DNA of 64,000 nt from Tritrichomonas foetus (taxonomy: Eukaryota > Parabasalia > Tritrichomonadida > Tritrichomonadidae). The first letter of the stretch is position 1, and each line of letters opens with the position of its first letter. The stretch spans positions 1 through 64,000 of the forward strand of contig MLAK01001248.1 of NCBI GenBank assembly GCA_001839685.1. Reading direction: 5' to 3'. Of the stretch, positions 29,789-41,000 are shown one piece after another. The position numbers and the translations under genes were made by a program. A model generated the notes under the pieces. It searched no databases and was not told where the DNA came from. It worked only from the letters and a program-made list of their open reading frames with translations.

Positions 29789-32700
29789 TTACTTCCTGTT
29801 ACGCTTTGGACGAACAAGTTTGAGACCTGTTGCATCATTAGCGCCAACTTGACACATCTGGCATACTGTACATTTGGTTCCACTGTTTGCTGGCGTGTAG
29901 CAAGCACCACAGAATGGGCAGATTGCTTTTTGTGATCCTCTGTAAATTGGTGTGAGTGATTTACAGCAAACATCAAATGGATTTCTTGGATCATAGTTAA
30001 TTTTCGGTGAATTCTGTTTGGCTGAAAGAGTTTGTGAAACAGCCATCATTTTCTGCACCTTATCTGGAAGTTTAATGATTTTGCTGAGTCTTCCACCAAA
30101 TTCAAGAACAAGTTGATAATTCTTTTCTTTAAATGCAATGGTCATTGCCTTCTTAAGTGTAAGAGATACATGTTTCTGTTGAAGTTGACAATGTGTGAAA
30201 TATGCAGCAAGTTCCAAATGTCTTTGTTTATCATTTTCTGAAGACATTTCATTTTCTAGCATAAGTCCAGTTAGATATTGTCGACATGTTTCTATGTGTG
30301 AAACAACTTCGTTTTCTTCTTCAATTGTATTACAAACAGCAAGCGGGATGCATTGGAGTGCAGAAAGGAAAGCTTCTTGTGATGCTGCAAAGTTTGCCTT
30401 CGAGAATTCAACATAACCAACGTTAATCTTCTGCCTAAGTAAATCAATGTATGATGGAACTGATGGAACGGAATTCCTTTCGGCAAATCTCATTCCGAGT
30501 GGAACACTAAGTGATGGTGAGGATGGGAATGTTGGAACAGATGCATGAGAAGCAATATAAGCTGTAACAAATGCATTTCTAAGTGGTGCTGCATCAATCA
30601 AAGCGATTTGTGAATGAAGTTCATCAAGTGCTTGTCCGAAATATCCAGCTGCAGCAATTTCACCTGGAACGTTTGAAAATTCAGACCATTCGTCATGTGG
30701 TGATGTTCCATTTGTTGGTGGAATATAAACACTTGCTGAGTTTGCTGCAGCTTCAGCAAGTTCATTATCGAGATCATCAATATCATCAAGTCCCCAACCG
30801 TCTTCATCGCCGAGATCACTATCATTTTCGCCTTTTCGAGCTTTACTTTTTCCAACTTCATCACCAAGAAGAAGATCATCATCGTCATCATCATCCCAGC
30901 CAGCACCGACTTCATCATCTGACGCCTCTTTGTTGATTTCGAATGTTGGTCTGGAAACAAACAAAAGTGGCCAGTCTTCACTAGATCCATTATTCAAAGC
31001 ATGGTTAGTTAAGTCTGGTTTGCCTATTGTTGAACATGCTTCCCTGAATTGTTCAGGAATATTTTCAGGCTCAAGTGAATCTCTTAAAGCTATTGTTGAA
31101 AGTGGTGGAGCAGCATCTTTCAATAAGTTTCCAATTGTGTTTCTATCATTGGTCCAAATGGCTCTTTGTAAAGCAAGAGATTCATCACCTTTCACATTAT
31201 TCATTTTATCTGCTTGTCCACTAATTAAGTAGAAGAAAGCAAGTCTTTCAGTATTACCTGATCTTTGAAGTGCTACTTCTGCGACACTGAAAAGTCCATG
31301 AAGCATTGCTTCATCTGCAAGTGATTCCCAAACCACTGGATCATTAATTTGTGCGGCAGCCTCAACAGCAACCTTAAGATCTCCTGCTTCTAAAGCAAGT
31401 CTGAATTTTGCTTCTGGATCTTGAACGAAAAGTAAAGCTACTTCTGGATGTCCACGTTTTTGTAAATAATCTATAATTGATTCACTACAAAGTTTTGCTG
31501 TTCGCAGAATTGAAGTAACCTTTCCCATATTTCCTTCAGCAAGTGCAGCTTTAAAGCGGCATTCAGTAAGATCAACATCAAGCCTTCTTACTTCATTGGC
31601 AGTATTTATGCAAATTACTTGTTTCTCACCAACGCTTGCTATATAAACTCGTGATCCAACACTTCGAATGATTCCAGAATCACCGTTTGCAAGGAAATAT
31701 TTAATGTGTGTCTTTGTAGAATAAATGAAAAAGTCTTCACGCCATGCACCACTCTTTACAGAAGCGCCATCATGGAAAGTAGAAGCTTTAGAAAGATCAA
31801 TTGAACATATCGTAACTGCATTCTTTGTTAAAAATGCAACTTTTCGTCGATCAGGTGAAATATAAGCATGCCTTACATTTCCAACTGATCTTTTACTAAC
31901 TTGTTGTCTTCGTGTGACATCAAATAAAATAATTGAATCAGGTGTAGCCAAATATAAGTGTGATGGTGATGCTGGGAATAATTTATTGGTCAATGGAATA
32001 GTCAGCTTGATTACTGTGGTTCCTGAAGCTTCACGAACGTTCAGTTGGGCTTTATTGTCAGGATTCAAATAAGCAAATTGATTTCTTGATATCCAAATTG
32101 GTTCACAGCCTGTTTCAACTTTCAATTCACTTGTTCCAACACCTCCAAGTTGATGTAGTTCGAATTTGTCTTCAAATCCAACAAGAAGCTTATTTTGTGC
32201 TGCATTGTAACTGAAAGTTCGTGGAGGTGGATCAAGTGGTGATGCTCTATTTCCAGAATTTCTTGGTTTGGTTGCACCAACAGTGCATTCGCTTTGACTG
32301 TCCGCGTTGTACTTTTTGATGGAATTATCTTTATAGTATATGATATCATTTCCGCTCACGTCCAAAGTTGGCCTCTGTCGCATCAAGCGGAAAACCGTTA
32401 GTCCTGAGTCATGACCTGCTGCAAAAAGTGGCAAGGTTGGATGTGCAGCAAGAATCCAGAAACGGTCGCCCGATCGTCGATACTTGGCAAGGTGGAGGAA
32501 CCTTTTACTGTCCCATAATCGAATCGTGTTGTCTTCTGAGGCAGAAATAACGACGTCGACTAAAGGATGGTAAATTGCGCATGACACATTATTTGAATGT
32601 GATCGAAGTGTAGCAATTACTGACATGTCAGATTCATTAATCTTCCAAATTTTGACAGTTTGGTCATCTGAGCAGGATACTGCCAATTGGCGGTTTGGAT

Positions 32701-33301
32701 GCCAAGATGCCCAGTTAACGCCTGAAATGTGTTCTTCTTGCTGGTACTTGATAACCGTGTCAGTTAATGCAAATATTCCTGTTGGCTGATTATTGTTGAA
32801 AAGCGCGGAAACATCCCAAACGCGCACTGTATCGTCGAGCGAAGCGGAAAGAATCCATGGCATTGTTGGATGGAAGAAAGCCGACATGACGTAGTGATTA
32901 TGACCTGGAATTGTCGTAACTTGAGTTCGAGTCTCCCAATTGAAAATGCGAATTGTCATATCATCTGAAGACGATACGATATATGGATGGACGTGATGAA
33001 ATTGGACGGTTCTGACGAAATCGAGATGTTCTTTGAATGTGTAAAGACAGCGTTGTTTCTCGTAGTTGAAAACTTTGACTGAGTTGTCGTCACTTCCCGA
33101 GCAGAAAAGTGGCTGAGTTGGGTGAAAATCAACTGAGCGAACTGGAACTGTGTGATCTGTATATTTTTGAAGCATAACGCCAGCTTCGTAATCATAAATA
33201 ACAATTTCACCTGAGTGGAAAGATGCAAGGAGCCATGTACGTTGTGGATGGAAGCAGAGTCCTTTGACTCTGTTTGCTTCTTTATCGAATTTCACATACA
33301 T
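29789..33301 (-). CDS. COPA: Coatomer subunit alpha (COPI coat)
   Basis: A 1,170-residue protein, close to the usual 1,200-1,230. Residues 1-320 are N-terminal WD40 repeats (RVKGLCFHPQRTWLLASFHSG, then VKVFNYEKQRCLYTFKEHLDF), which read dilysine cargo signals. A second propeller and alpha-solenoid follow. An acidic linker near residue 800 (WDDDDDDDLLLGDE) leads to the C-terminal COPI domain, which ends in two CxxC pairs (CPFCGACYTP, CTVCQMC). It forms the B-subcomplex of the COPI coat with the beta-prime and epsilon subunits, for Golgi-to-ER and intra-Golgi traffic. A TCATTC motif lies 22 nt upstream. The gene is divergent from an ARFRP1-like GTPase. Confidence 0.96.
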   Translation of the reverse strand: MYVKFDKEANRVKGLCFHPQRTWLLASFHSGEIVIYDYEAGVMLQKYTDHTVPVRSVDFHPTQPLFCSGSDDNSVKVFNYEKQRCLYTFKEHLDFVRTVQFHHVHPYIVSSSDDMTIRIFNWETRTQVTTIPGHNHYVMSAFFHPTMPWILSASLDDTVRVWDVSALFNNNQPTGIFALTDTVIKYQQEEHISGVNWASWHPNRQLAVSCSDDQTVKIWKINESDMSVIATLRSHSNNVSCAIYHPLVDVVISASEDNTIRLWDSKRFLHLAKYRRSGDRFWILAAHPTLPLFAAGHDSGLTVFRLMRQRPTLDVSGNDIIYYKDNSIKKYNADSQSECTVGATKPRNSGNRASPLDPPPRTFSYNAAQNKLLVGFEDKFELHQLGGVGTSELKVETGCEPIWISRNQFAYLNPDNKAQLNVREASGTTVIKLTIPLTNKLFPASPSHLYLATPDSIILFDVTRRQQVSKRSVGNVRHAYISPDRRKVAFLTKNAVTICSIDLSKASTFHDGASVKSGAWREDFFIYSTKTHIKYFLANGDSGIIRSVGSRVYIASVGEKQVICINTANEVRRLDVDLTECRFKAALAEGNMGKVTSILRTAKLCSESIIDYLQKRGHPEVALLFVQDPEAKFRLALEAGDLKVAVEAAAQINDPVVWESLADEAMLHGLFSVAEVALQRSGNTERLAFFYLISGQADKMNNVKGDESLALQRAIWTNDRNTIGNLLKDAAPPLSTIALRDSLEPENIPEQFREACSTIGKPDLTNHALNNGSSEDWPLLFVSRPTFEINKEASDDEVGAGWDDDDDDDLLLGDEVGKSKARKGENDSDLGDEDGWGLDDIDDLDNELAEAAANSASVYIPPTNGTSPHDEWSEFSNVPGEIAAAGYFGQALDELHSQIALIDAAPLRNAFVTAYIASHASVPTFPSSPSLSVPLGMRFAERNSVPSVPSYIDLLRQKINVGYVEFSKANFAASQEAFLSALQCIPLAVCNTIEEENEVVSHIETCRQYLTGLMLENEMSSENDKQRHLELAAYFTHCQLQQKHVSLTLKKAMTIAFKEKNYQLVLEFGGRLSKIIKLPDKVQKMMAVSQTLSAKQNSPKINYDPRNPFDVCCKSLTPIYRGSQKAICPFCGACYTPANSGTKCTVCQMCQVGANDATGLKLVRPKRNRK

Positions 33302-33319
33302 CTTTTTAGAGTCACTTTT

Positions 33320-33325
33320 GAATGA
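33320..33325 (-). promoter_or_regulatory. Inr-like TCATTC upstream of coatomer alpha
   Basis: Presumed +1 A at 33323, 22 nt before the ATG, within the 255-bp divergent region shared with the ARFRP1-like gene. Confidence 0.45.
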
Positions 33326-33556
33326 TTTAACCTTTGAAATTCACCATTGAAGATTCTGTCTACAATTATATCTGATTGACCAAAAATTACCATGTATTAG
33401 GTCAATCATATTATAATTGGCTGAATGTTCACTGAAAATAATATTTGGTTAGATAATTGGGAATTTATTTGGTCTTATTAAACAGAGATTTCAGTGATTT
33501 GAACACGACCGTTTATTAAATGCTCAAAAGGTCAAATTAAGTTGAAATTGTGAGGA

Positions 33557-34078
33557 ATGTATAGTCTTGTTTCTGGAATAATTCACGAAATTGTTGACAG
33601 GTCAATCTCTAAATCATCTCTCCTTGTTCTTGGAATCGACGGTGCCGGAAAAACAACACTCATTGATAAAATCATGCAATTGGCAATTCCTAATCGGCGC
33701 CCAAAAACAATCATGCAAACACTTGGATTAAATACTGACAATATAAATGAAGGGAAAATTTCATTAAGAATTTGGGATCTTGGTGGGAAAAAAGATTTTC
33801 GTGGAATTTGGTATAAATACATGCCAAATGCAACGGCATTAATTTATGTCGTAAATGGAAAACAAGAAGATCGAATTCATGAGTCAAGGAAATTGTTTGA
33901 TGAAATCACCTGTTCATTTACCAATTCCATTGTTTTGGTTTTCCTTGAAGCAGATGAAAGTATTTTGAATTTATTTCCATCTGCAGATCGCGCTGAAAAA
34001 ATCTTTTTCATTGATATTACAAAAGATGAAGAAATTCGCCTTCTTTATAATTGGATGAAATCAACAGCGAAAAAATGA
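33557..34078 (+). CDS. ARFRP1/Arl3-like small GTPase with degenerate G4
   Basis: 173 residues. The N-terminus MYSLVSGII resembles ARFRP1 (MYTLLSG in animals); it has no Gly2 for myristoylation but begins Met-Tyr, the kind acetylated in that family. P-loop GIDGAGKTT covers residues 26-34. WDLGG is at 73-77, but the catalytic Gln is Lys78. The NKxD guanine-specificity motif is replaced (FLEADES, 129-135) and the protein is about 28 residues shorter than its relatives. ARFRP1/Arl3p works at the trans-Golgi in recruiting other Arls and tethers. The altered G4 and switch II suggest unusual nucleotide handling, or a pseudo-GTPase. It is divergent from coatomer alpha. Confidence 0.75.
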   Translation: MYSLVSGIIHEIVDRSISKSSLLVLGIDGAGKTTLIDKIMQLAIPNRRPKTIMQTLGLNTDNINEGKISLRIWDLGGKKDFRGIWYKYMPNATALIYVVNGKQEDRIHESRKLFDEITCSFTNSIVLVFLEADESILNLFPSADRAEKIFFIDITKDEEIRLLYNWMKSTAKK

Positions 34079-35419
34079 AAATTCTTCAATTATTTCATTC
34101 AAAATGCTTTAATTTACTTAAATTTAGACAAATTGTTTGATTGAGGAAAAAATGCATTCAAAAAATGTTTTGATGCAAATTACTTACTGTAATCAGTCCA
34201 ATTTATTGGACTTTAGTTAAATGCTTTGAATTATCAATCAATTTTGAACATGCGTTTTCTCAGGTTCTCAGTTCTTTCCAGGAGTAAAAACTCTTTCCAT
34301 CCGATTTCATATATATATCACTTCCTTTCTGAGAAGCAATAGTAATGAAAATGTACTATTAAGCAAAGAAGGATGGACAACAAAATTAGCCTAAATTTTT
34401 TTTTAGATTCAATTTTCAAATCATTTAATGTTTTCTTTTGCGATTTGTTTTATTAAAGGACAGGATTGAGATAACATGTATCATGATTAAAGAGTGTTAT
34501 TATCCAATTTTTCACTTTATGATACTATTATATTCACCAATATGCAATTCATTGATTTAAAATAGTAATTTGGGTGTAAAATTTATGAAAATAATGTATC
34601 AAAAAGAGTAATTATGTATTAATTGTCGTTTTCATATGTAAGATCGAGCGGAGTCATATAAAGATGAAAAAACTCTATTTTTCTTGCATTCAAAACATGC
34701 CATATGAAATGGTGTCCTGTGAAAATTAAACCAAAATTCAGCTTATAAATTTAAAAGAATGATCAAAGATAAAATGAAATATTATCTTTGAAATTAATAT
34801 CAATATTTATAAAAATCCCTTTTGAATCTCACATAATTTCAAGATCATTTAAACGAAATTCTCACAGTCAATATAAGTAAAATATATTTTATTCAGAATG
34901 AACGAATATTTGTGCCAAGAGATGATGGAAAAGACTTGTTCATCTATTAACTCGATCTTTTATCAGGCTTTGGCAATAAATAATTCTCTGAGAGATGATG
35001 CTCAATCACGATTCAGCAAGAAACATATATTTATCGTATCATACAAAATATTTTACGACATTCAAATGTGCACAAGTAAGAAAGGCAATTTTCTAAAAAT
35101 CTGAAGAAATTTTTGGTGAAAAAATCTTTGATAGTATTCATCTCTGATAATGAAAATAAAATAATGCAAAAGTTAAGCAAAATAAGACGATTGAGGAGTT
35201 TCATACGTTCTGATGAAGTCAAATTTCTCGTATACATTCAAATAGTGAACAAATTGATCGGATTACGTTTCATTATTATACTAGAAATTTGAAAGAAAAA
35301 AGTGAGGAAATTATTGAGAGATGATTATCACTTTACAAAAAGTTAAATAAAAAAGTTGGATAGTGGATTTATCTCAAAAAAATGTGAAGTGATAAATTAT
35401 TTATTCATTTCATTTTTTT
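34079..35419. other. Intergenic region with possible ORF remnant
   Basis: A 68-codon plus frame at 34898-35104 is followed, in a different frame, by an open stretch without ATG from 35098 to 35292. Together they could be the remains of a gene of about 130 codons. No family is recognised, so it is not called as a gene. The rest is AT-rich spacer. Confidence 0.4.
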
Positions 35420-35425
35420 TCATTT
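35420..35425 (+). promoter_or_regulatory. Inr-like TCATTT upstream of flavoprotein gene
   Basis: Nearest of three TCATTT motifs in 35405-35425; presumed +1 A at 35422, 9 nt before the ATG. Confidence 0.5.
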
Positions 35426-35430
35426 CCTAA

Positions 35431-36192
35431 ATGAAAGTTTTAATTCTCATTGCCCATGTTGACCCAATCTGCCAATCATCAGCTCATCGTATTGCTGCTG
35501 CAACCAAAGAGGCTCTTCTTGAAGATAATCATGAAGTTCGCGTTGTTGATTTAATTCGAGAAGGATTCGATCGCTGCGCAAGTGCCTATGATTTTGTGTC
35601 TCTTAAGAGGCCAACAAAATTCAATTATCTCACGGAAGGTGGACAAGACAATCTTGTACAAATTATTAAAACACAGCAAGACCATGTTCGTTGGTGCACA
35701 CATATCATAATAGTTGGTCCTATGTGGTTCTTCAGATATCCAGCATGCTTTGCTGCCTACTTTGAGCGAGTTTGGACATACGGATTTGCCTACGATTGTT
35801 TCAGAAGCGGACCACCTGGGCTCCTTGAAGGAAAGACAGTATTATGTACAATGACAACTGGTGGTGGCGCACACGAATATAGCGTTGAGGGACCAACTAC
35901 AACACTTGAAACAATTTTGTATCCAGTCACTGTTGGTCACTTTTCGTTCTGCGGCTGTAAAGTCCTTCGCTCACAAGGATTCTATAAATTCCGCCATGAA
36001 GAAGATAGTGAAGAAACACTCAAAAAATGGAAACTTGCTGTGAAAAATATTCAAAACAGACCAGAATTGCCTGTCAAGTTCTACAAAGGACAAAAAGAAG
36101 GAAAAGCTTATATCAATAATGGTCAAAACGATGGTAATGTCCTTTCTGGACTAGCAGACTTCACTTTTGAAGATGGAATAAACGCGAAATAA
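35431..36192 (+). CDS. NAD(P)H:quinone-reductase-like flavodoxin-fold protein
   Basis: 253 residues. A flavodoxin-fold start (KVLILIAHVDPICQSSAHRIAAA) gives the FMN/FAD phosphate loop. The family signature appears as IIIVGPMWFFRYPACFAAYFERVWTYGFAY, equivalent to the PLxWFxxPAxLKxWxDRVxxxGFAY motif of NQO1/NQO2 and bacterial MdaB/KefF proteins, followed by a TTGG loop. It would carry out two-electron reduction of quinones or similar acceptors with NAD(P)H in the cytosol, useful in an oxygen-sensitive anaerobe. The substrate is not readable. The C-terminal 60 residues are lineage-specific. The stop overlaps TAAA. Confidence 0.8.
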   Translation: MKVLILIAHVDPICQSSAHRIAAATKEALLEDNHEVRVVDLIREGFDRCASAYDFVSLKRPTKFNYLTEGGQDNLVQIIKTQQDHVRWCTHIIIVGPMWFFRYPACFAAYFERVWTYGFAYDCFRSGPPGLLEGKTVLCTMTTGGGAHEYSVEGPTTTLETILYPVTVGHFSFCGCKVLRSQGFYKFRHEEDSEETLKKWKLAVKNIQNRPELPVKFYKGQKEGKAYINNGQNDGNVLSGLADFTFEDGINAK

Positions 36193-36774
36193 ATAAGGCA
36201 ATTAGAAATAAATAAAATTAGCAATCTATTGAAATGTTAATGTTTCTTCTTCTTTTTGAAAAAAAATTAATTAGTCATATCATTCATTTTTATGACTCTT
36301 TAATGTGAGATTATTTAAAATAATTGAAATGCTACACATGAAGCATAATTGAGTCTATACTTGACATTTGTTTTTTCAAAAAAAAAAAAAAAAAAAAAAA
36401 TGTAAATATGATCTGCTGATTCTAACAACTTCGATTCATTCATTCATTTAAAAAGTACCTGAAAGCGGACTAGTTAATGGAGATTAAGTGCACATTTTGT
36501 TTGCTTAGATTCATTAGCTTTTCCCTTCACAATCGTCAAAACACTAAAATAGTATATTTCACAGATTTTCGGAATCTAATACTAACAATGATAATTATAA
36601 TTCAACTATACATACAGCAACAGAAAAAAGCTCCACATGCAGTGAAAAACTTTACATAATGAAAACTGCTTTTGGAAAAGAATGGATAAATATTTTGTTT
36701 TTAAAATCCATGAAGAAAAATATATAATGAAATCGATAAAATAATTAGTAATAATGAGTGTGTTTAGATGTTAT
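36193..36774. other. Intergenic region with A23 run
   Basis: Convergent spacer containing a run of 23 A at 36378-36400. A 60-codon plus frame at 36477-36659 has no recognisable family and is not called. Confidence 0.5.
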
Positions 36775-37446
36775 TTAAAAATCGCCAAGTGCATCGCTGA
36801 CGCAGTCTTTTGTTGTTGTAGCCATTGTGTCAGCGATTCTGGCGATTTCTTCTCCCTTTTCTGGTGTGAATGATTCAACCCTGAATGATTGTCCACCAGC
36901 GTCTTCATACAATCTCTTCATTTCGCTGAAGGTGAGATCGGCTCCACCGTTGAGAGAAATTCCGACCATATAAAACTTTTCAGCACCGAGACGCTGAACG
37001 AGCGGGACAAGCTTTGGTTCTTCCTCTTGGTGATTAGGTGTTCCGCAGAACTGTTTTCCGTGAGCTGGAGCGTCGGCGATCCAAATAATTGCTTTTTTGC
37101 CATCGCGCCAGTTTAAATTATTGAAAGCAATATCGAGGGCTCCAACATAGTCTTCTGGTCCATCTCCACCACCTGAAGCCTTTACGTCTTCAAGGAAATT
37201 AGCGAGATTTTCAATATCGGGGTCGAAATTGAAATATTGGTGGACATCGGCTTTGGAATCTACTGGATCGCGATAGCAGATGCATCCAAATTGGAAGTCA
37301 GCTGTTCTGTTGTTGATTTGAAGGTCGAATGCTAAATCTTCAGCTTTATCGTGAGCGGCTTGAATAGTACTGGCCATTGATCCAGTAGCATCGATCATGA
37401 AGAGGACATCCATCTTCTTTGTACGTTTGGTACCTTTTGTAGTCAT
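36775..37446 (-). CDS. von Willebrand A domain protein
   Basis: 223 residues, essentially one vWA domain. The MIDAS metal site is present: DATGSM (DxTxS type, residues 18-23), a downstream Thr region, and SGGGDGPEDYVGAL, in which GGGDGPED is typical of the stand-alone vWA group that includes Dictyostelium VwkA alpha-kinase. The kinase domain itself is absent. A later segment, AIIWIADAPAHG, is the central strand with the metal-linked Asp. It is probably a cytosolic metal-dependent protein-binding module; the partner is unknown. The stop overlaps TAAA. Confidence 0.82.
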   Translation of the reverse strand: MTTKGTKRTKKMDVLFMIDATGSMASTIQAAHDKAEDLAFDLQINNRTADFQFGCICYRDPVDSKADVHQYFNFDPDIENLANFLEDVKASGGGDGPEDYVGALDIAFNNLNWRDGKKAIIWIADAPAHGKQFCGTPNHQEEEPKLVPLVQRLGAEKFYMVGISLNGGADLTFSEMKRLYEDAGGQSFRVESFTPEKGEEIARIADTMATTTKDCVSDALGDF

Positions 37447-38025
37447 TCTTTATAACTGATGAATTTGATGGAAAAAATTTGTCAAAAATTCACCATAAAT
37501 TGATGGAGAAAAAAAAGCGGTTTTTCCATTTATTTACAAATAGAATTTGGCAAATTTTTAGAATGCCATTTATACATTGAAAAAGTGATACTTTGCCCAT
37601 ATCTAATGTTTTATTGATTACATTTAAAAGTCACGCAAAGTGTTTCAAAAGAAAAATTATCACAATCATATGACTGGTTAACCTTTTCTGATTTTCATAT
37701 CACATGATATATATTTTCATTGGCTATGATATTAAACTTTTTTCTTGCAATATGATAGAATTTTTTGGATTTGAATATTAGCTTATTCATTAATTAAGAA
37801 TATATTCATGAATAATAAATAATGTCAAAGTTTTTAGAAAAAGTTAAATTTGACGATTTGTTTTTATTGAAGAAAATAAGCTGGAGAAACATAAAACAAC
37901 AAATTTCATAATAGCATGCCTGGGGAAATAATAAAATAATAATTTATATCACTACAAATAATTTGAATTATATTTGATTGAACATACACGAGAGAGAGAA
38001 GAAACATTTTATTTTTCATAAAATA
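37447..38025. other. Intergenic region
   Basis: About 580 bp between the vWA gene start and the end of the large coiled-coil gene. No gene or repeat recognised. Confidence 0.5.
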
Positions 38026-41000
38026 TTACTTCTCGTCATCGCTGCTACTACTGCTGCTTTTCTTCTCCTCTTCATGCTTTGACTTCTCGCTCCTCCTTCT
38101 CCTCCTCTTTGGTGAATTTGCAGCTGATGTGTTTGCAGATGAACTGCCTGAAAATGTTTGGTTTTTGTTGATGGTTTCGAGTTCAGTGTGAATTCCTTTA
38201 ATGTCGTCTTTGAGGTCGTTTATTGAATTTGCCCAGTTAATGTTCTTCGACTTAATTTCAGTTAATTCGAGGTAAATTTTACTTAGTTTTTTGCTGATTT
38301 CGTCTTGTTCGAAAGTATCTTTTTCACTTTCGCGTTCCGACTTTGAATCAACTATTGGGTTTTCTTCTTGTTCCCGCTTTTCTGTTTCTTTCTTTGATTC
38401 CTTCTTGGAACCTTTCCTTTTCTTGTGTTTCGTTATTTTTTCATTATCAGAATCTGAAGAAGAAGAAGAAGATGATGATTTAACTTTTTCTTCTTTTTGT
38501 TCAACTTCGTGTTCTGGTTCTGATAGAGATTGTACTTTATTTTGTGTTCTTTGTGGTGTTGGTGGTTTATTACTTTTTGAAAGTGATCTCTTGCCTGTAC
38601 TGTCGCTTTGATCACTGTTGTCGCTCTTGTCAGATTCAACAAGTTTAACATCTCTTTCAATTACATCACTAAAGATTTCTTTATCATCAGCTATTTTTTC
38701 TAATTTTCTGATGCGCGCATCAAGAACATTGAGTTCGTGATAAATACGCTTAATATGTGGTGGAATTGCATTGAATTGTTGAACAAGTTCATTTTGTGCA
38801 ACAGAAAGTGCAGCTTCACGTTGATTGAAAGTATCATAAAGCCTTTCAAGTTTCTGGAATCTTCTTCCTGTATCTTCAAGAATACTTCCATTGTTATCAC
38901 TATCATCACTACCTCTATTAACATTTTCATTAATTGTATTGTTGTTAATAGCTGCTGCACCAAACATTGATGCAACTTTTTCATTAAGTTCATCAATTCG
39001 ATGACTTAATTCAGCAATCTTACTATTGCCCCTATTATTGCTTGTGGTGTTATTAACAATGATCTTGTTCTGGCTATCTTTGTCTTCATTTGAAGATGAG
39101 TTTGTAGATGATGAAGTTTGTTGAATTGTGACTGAACGAGTAATAATTTCATGATCTCCTGAAGCAATTGCATTTCTGAGATCTTCAATTGATTCATGTG
39201 CATGTTTAAGTGAATTCTTAAGTTTGGAAAGTTTCTTCTTATTCTTCTTAACTTCTTCTTCAAGCTGTTCAATGCCAGCATTGGAAACAGAACCAGAATC
39301 TGGGCTTTGTTGATGATCATTTTGTTCATTATCAGATGAATCGGAATCTTCTTCTTTGATTTGTGCTGCACCATATGTAAGATGATTCGATCTCCTCTTT
39401 AGTGACTTGATTTGTTTCTGAAGTTGTTTGATTTGACTAGATTGTGTAGCAAACATTGCTGGGAGACCAGAAACATCAGCAGATGAAGATTTGATTTGTG
39501 CAATTTCTTCTTCAAGATTTTTCACTTCTTCACGAACTTTATTGAAGAATACTCCAGCGTCAGCATTTGAATTATTATTGTTGGAATTGCTGGTATTTGA
39601 AGATAAATTAGAGAGTTTGTTCTTAATTGAATCAATTTCTGACCAAACTTTCTTTAACGATTCGTTTTCTTGCTCAACTCTTTGTGCAAAGTATCCTTCC
39701 GGTGATGTCCAGGCTTGGCAAACAGAATTTAATGCCTCTTGTTTGGCAATAATATGGTTCACAATCCTCTTCATTGTGATTAATTGTGGATTAAGATTGT
39801 TGAATGATTCAACAATAATGTTTTGGTTAACAGAAATCGAAAGTGAACGCTCAGTTAAGTCTTTAACTGAAAGTTCAACTGCGCGAAGCCTTGCTTCGTT
39901 ATCAGCTGGTTTAGTAAGTATTGTAACGGCTGGTTCTTTCTTCGATTTCTTCTTCTTGTCATCATCACTGTCACTTGAATCAGAGGATTTGGATTTCTCA
40001 ATCATAACTGAGCGTTCAACAACTGGTAAGGATTGTTTTGAAATATTTTCAAGCTTCTCTTCGAGTTTAGAAACGCGTTTTCTAAGTGATTTGAGTTCTT
40101 CGTCATTCTTAGATGAAGCAATAATACTTTCTTTGTGATTTTTGTCGTCATCATCTGACAAAGTTGTTACTCCCTTTTCATCTTCGCTTGAAGAAGATTT
40201 GTCACCCTCGCCTTTCTTATCTTTTTTGCTCCTTCTATGATTTTTCTTGGACTTTCTATCTTTCCTGGACTTCTTCTTTGATGCCTTTTCATCTTTCTTC
40301 TTATCTTCTTCTTTCTTTTCATCCTTATCGGAATCAGAATCATGTGTTTCTTGTTCATCTTTCTTATGATCTTTCTTCTTCTTGTCTTTCTTCTTCTTAT
40401 CTTTCTTTGGTGATTTGGATTTCTTATCTTTCTTGCGTTTCTTTTCTTCTTCTTTGTTTGAGTCTGAATCAGATGATTCTTCTTGAGCCTCCTTTGGTGT
40501 TTCCTTGATTTCCTCTTTCTTTTCATCATCAGAGTTGGAGTCGCTTGAGCTGCTTTCTTGAATGACGATATCTCTTGTTTGAACGGTTTGTGGTTCACTA
40601 TTTTCAAGTTGATCGACCTTTTCTGAAAGCCTCTTAACCTTTCTTTCTAAATCTTTCATGTCTTTGTTCTTGTTTTCAAGAGACAAAGCAATTTCTTCAT
40701 TCTTTCCTTTCAATGAAGAAATTTCCTTGTTGATTGGTGTAAGATCAACCAAAGCATCAGGCGGGATATTGAAATCTTGATCGTGATGGATTTCAAGACG
40801 TTGGATATGCCCTTTCAATGCATGAAGTTGAGGAACCAATTGGTTATATTGGAAGATAAGTGTATATTGGCTAGATTGGAGTGAATCTGCTCGAGAATTC
40901 ATAACGTTTAAGTTAGCTTCAATTGTTTGAATTCTATTCATGATTCTTTGAGGAAGTGGGGTATCATCTGAAAGATCTTGTGAAATTGGAGCACTTTGTG

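Noticed and set aside
30583..30990. His/Gln-rich plus and Met-rich minus frames
   Set aside because: Alternative-frame shadows of coatomer alpha over its acidic linker.
36378..36400. A23 run as the poly(A) tail of a retrocopy
   Set aside because: No retroposed gene or target-site duplication is visible beside it; a simple homopolymer is enough.
38291..40508. Several plus-strand frames rich in Ser, Phe, Leu and Cys
   Set aside because: They are antisense shadows of the Ser/Lys/Glu-rich coiled-coil gene; composition follows from the complementary codons.
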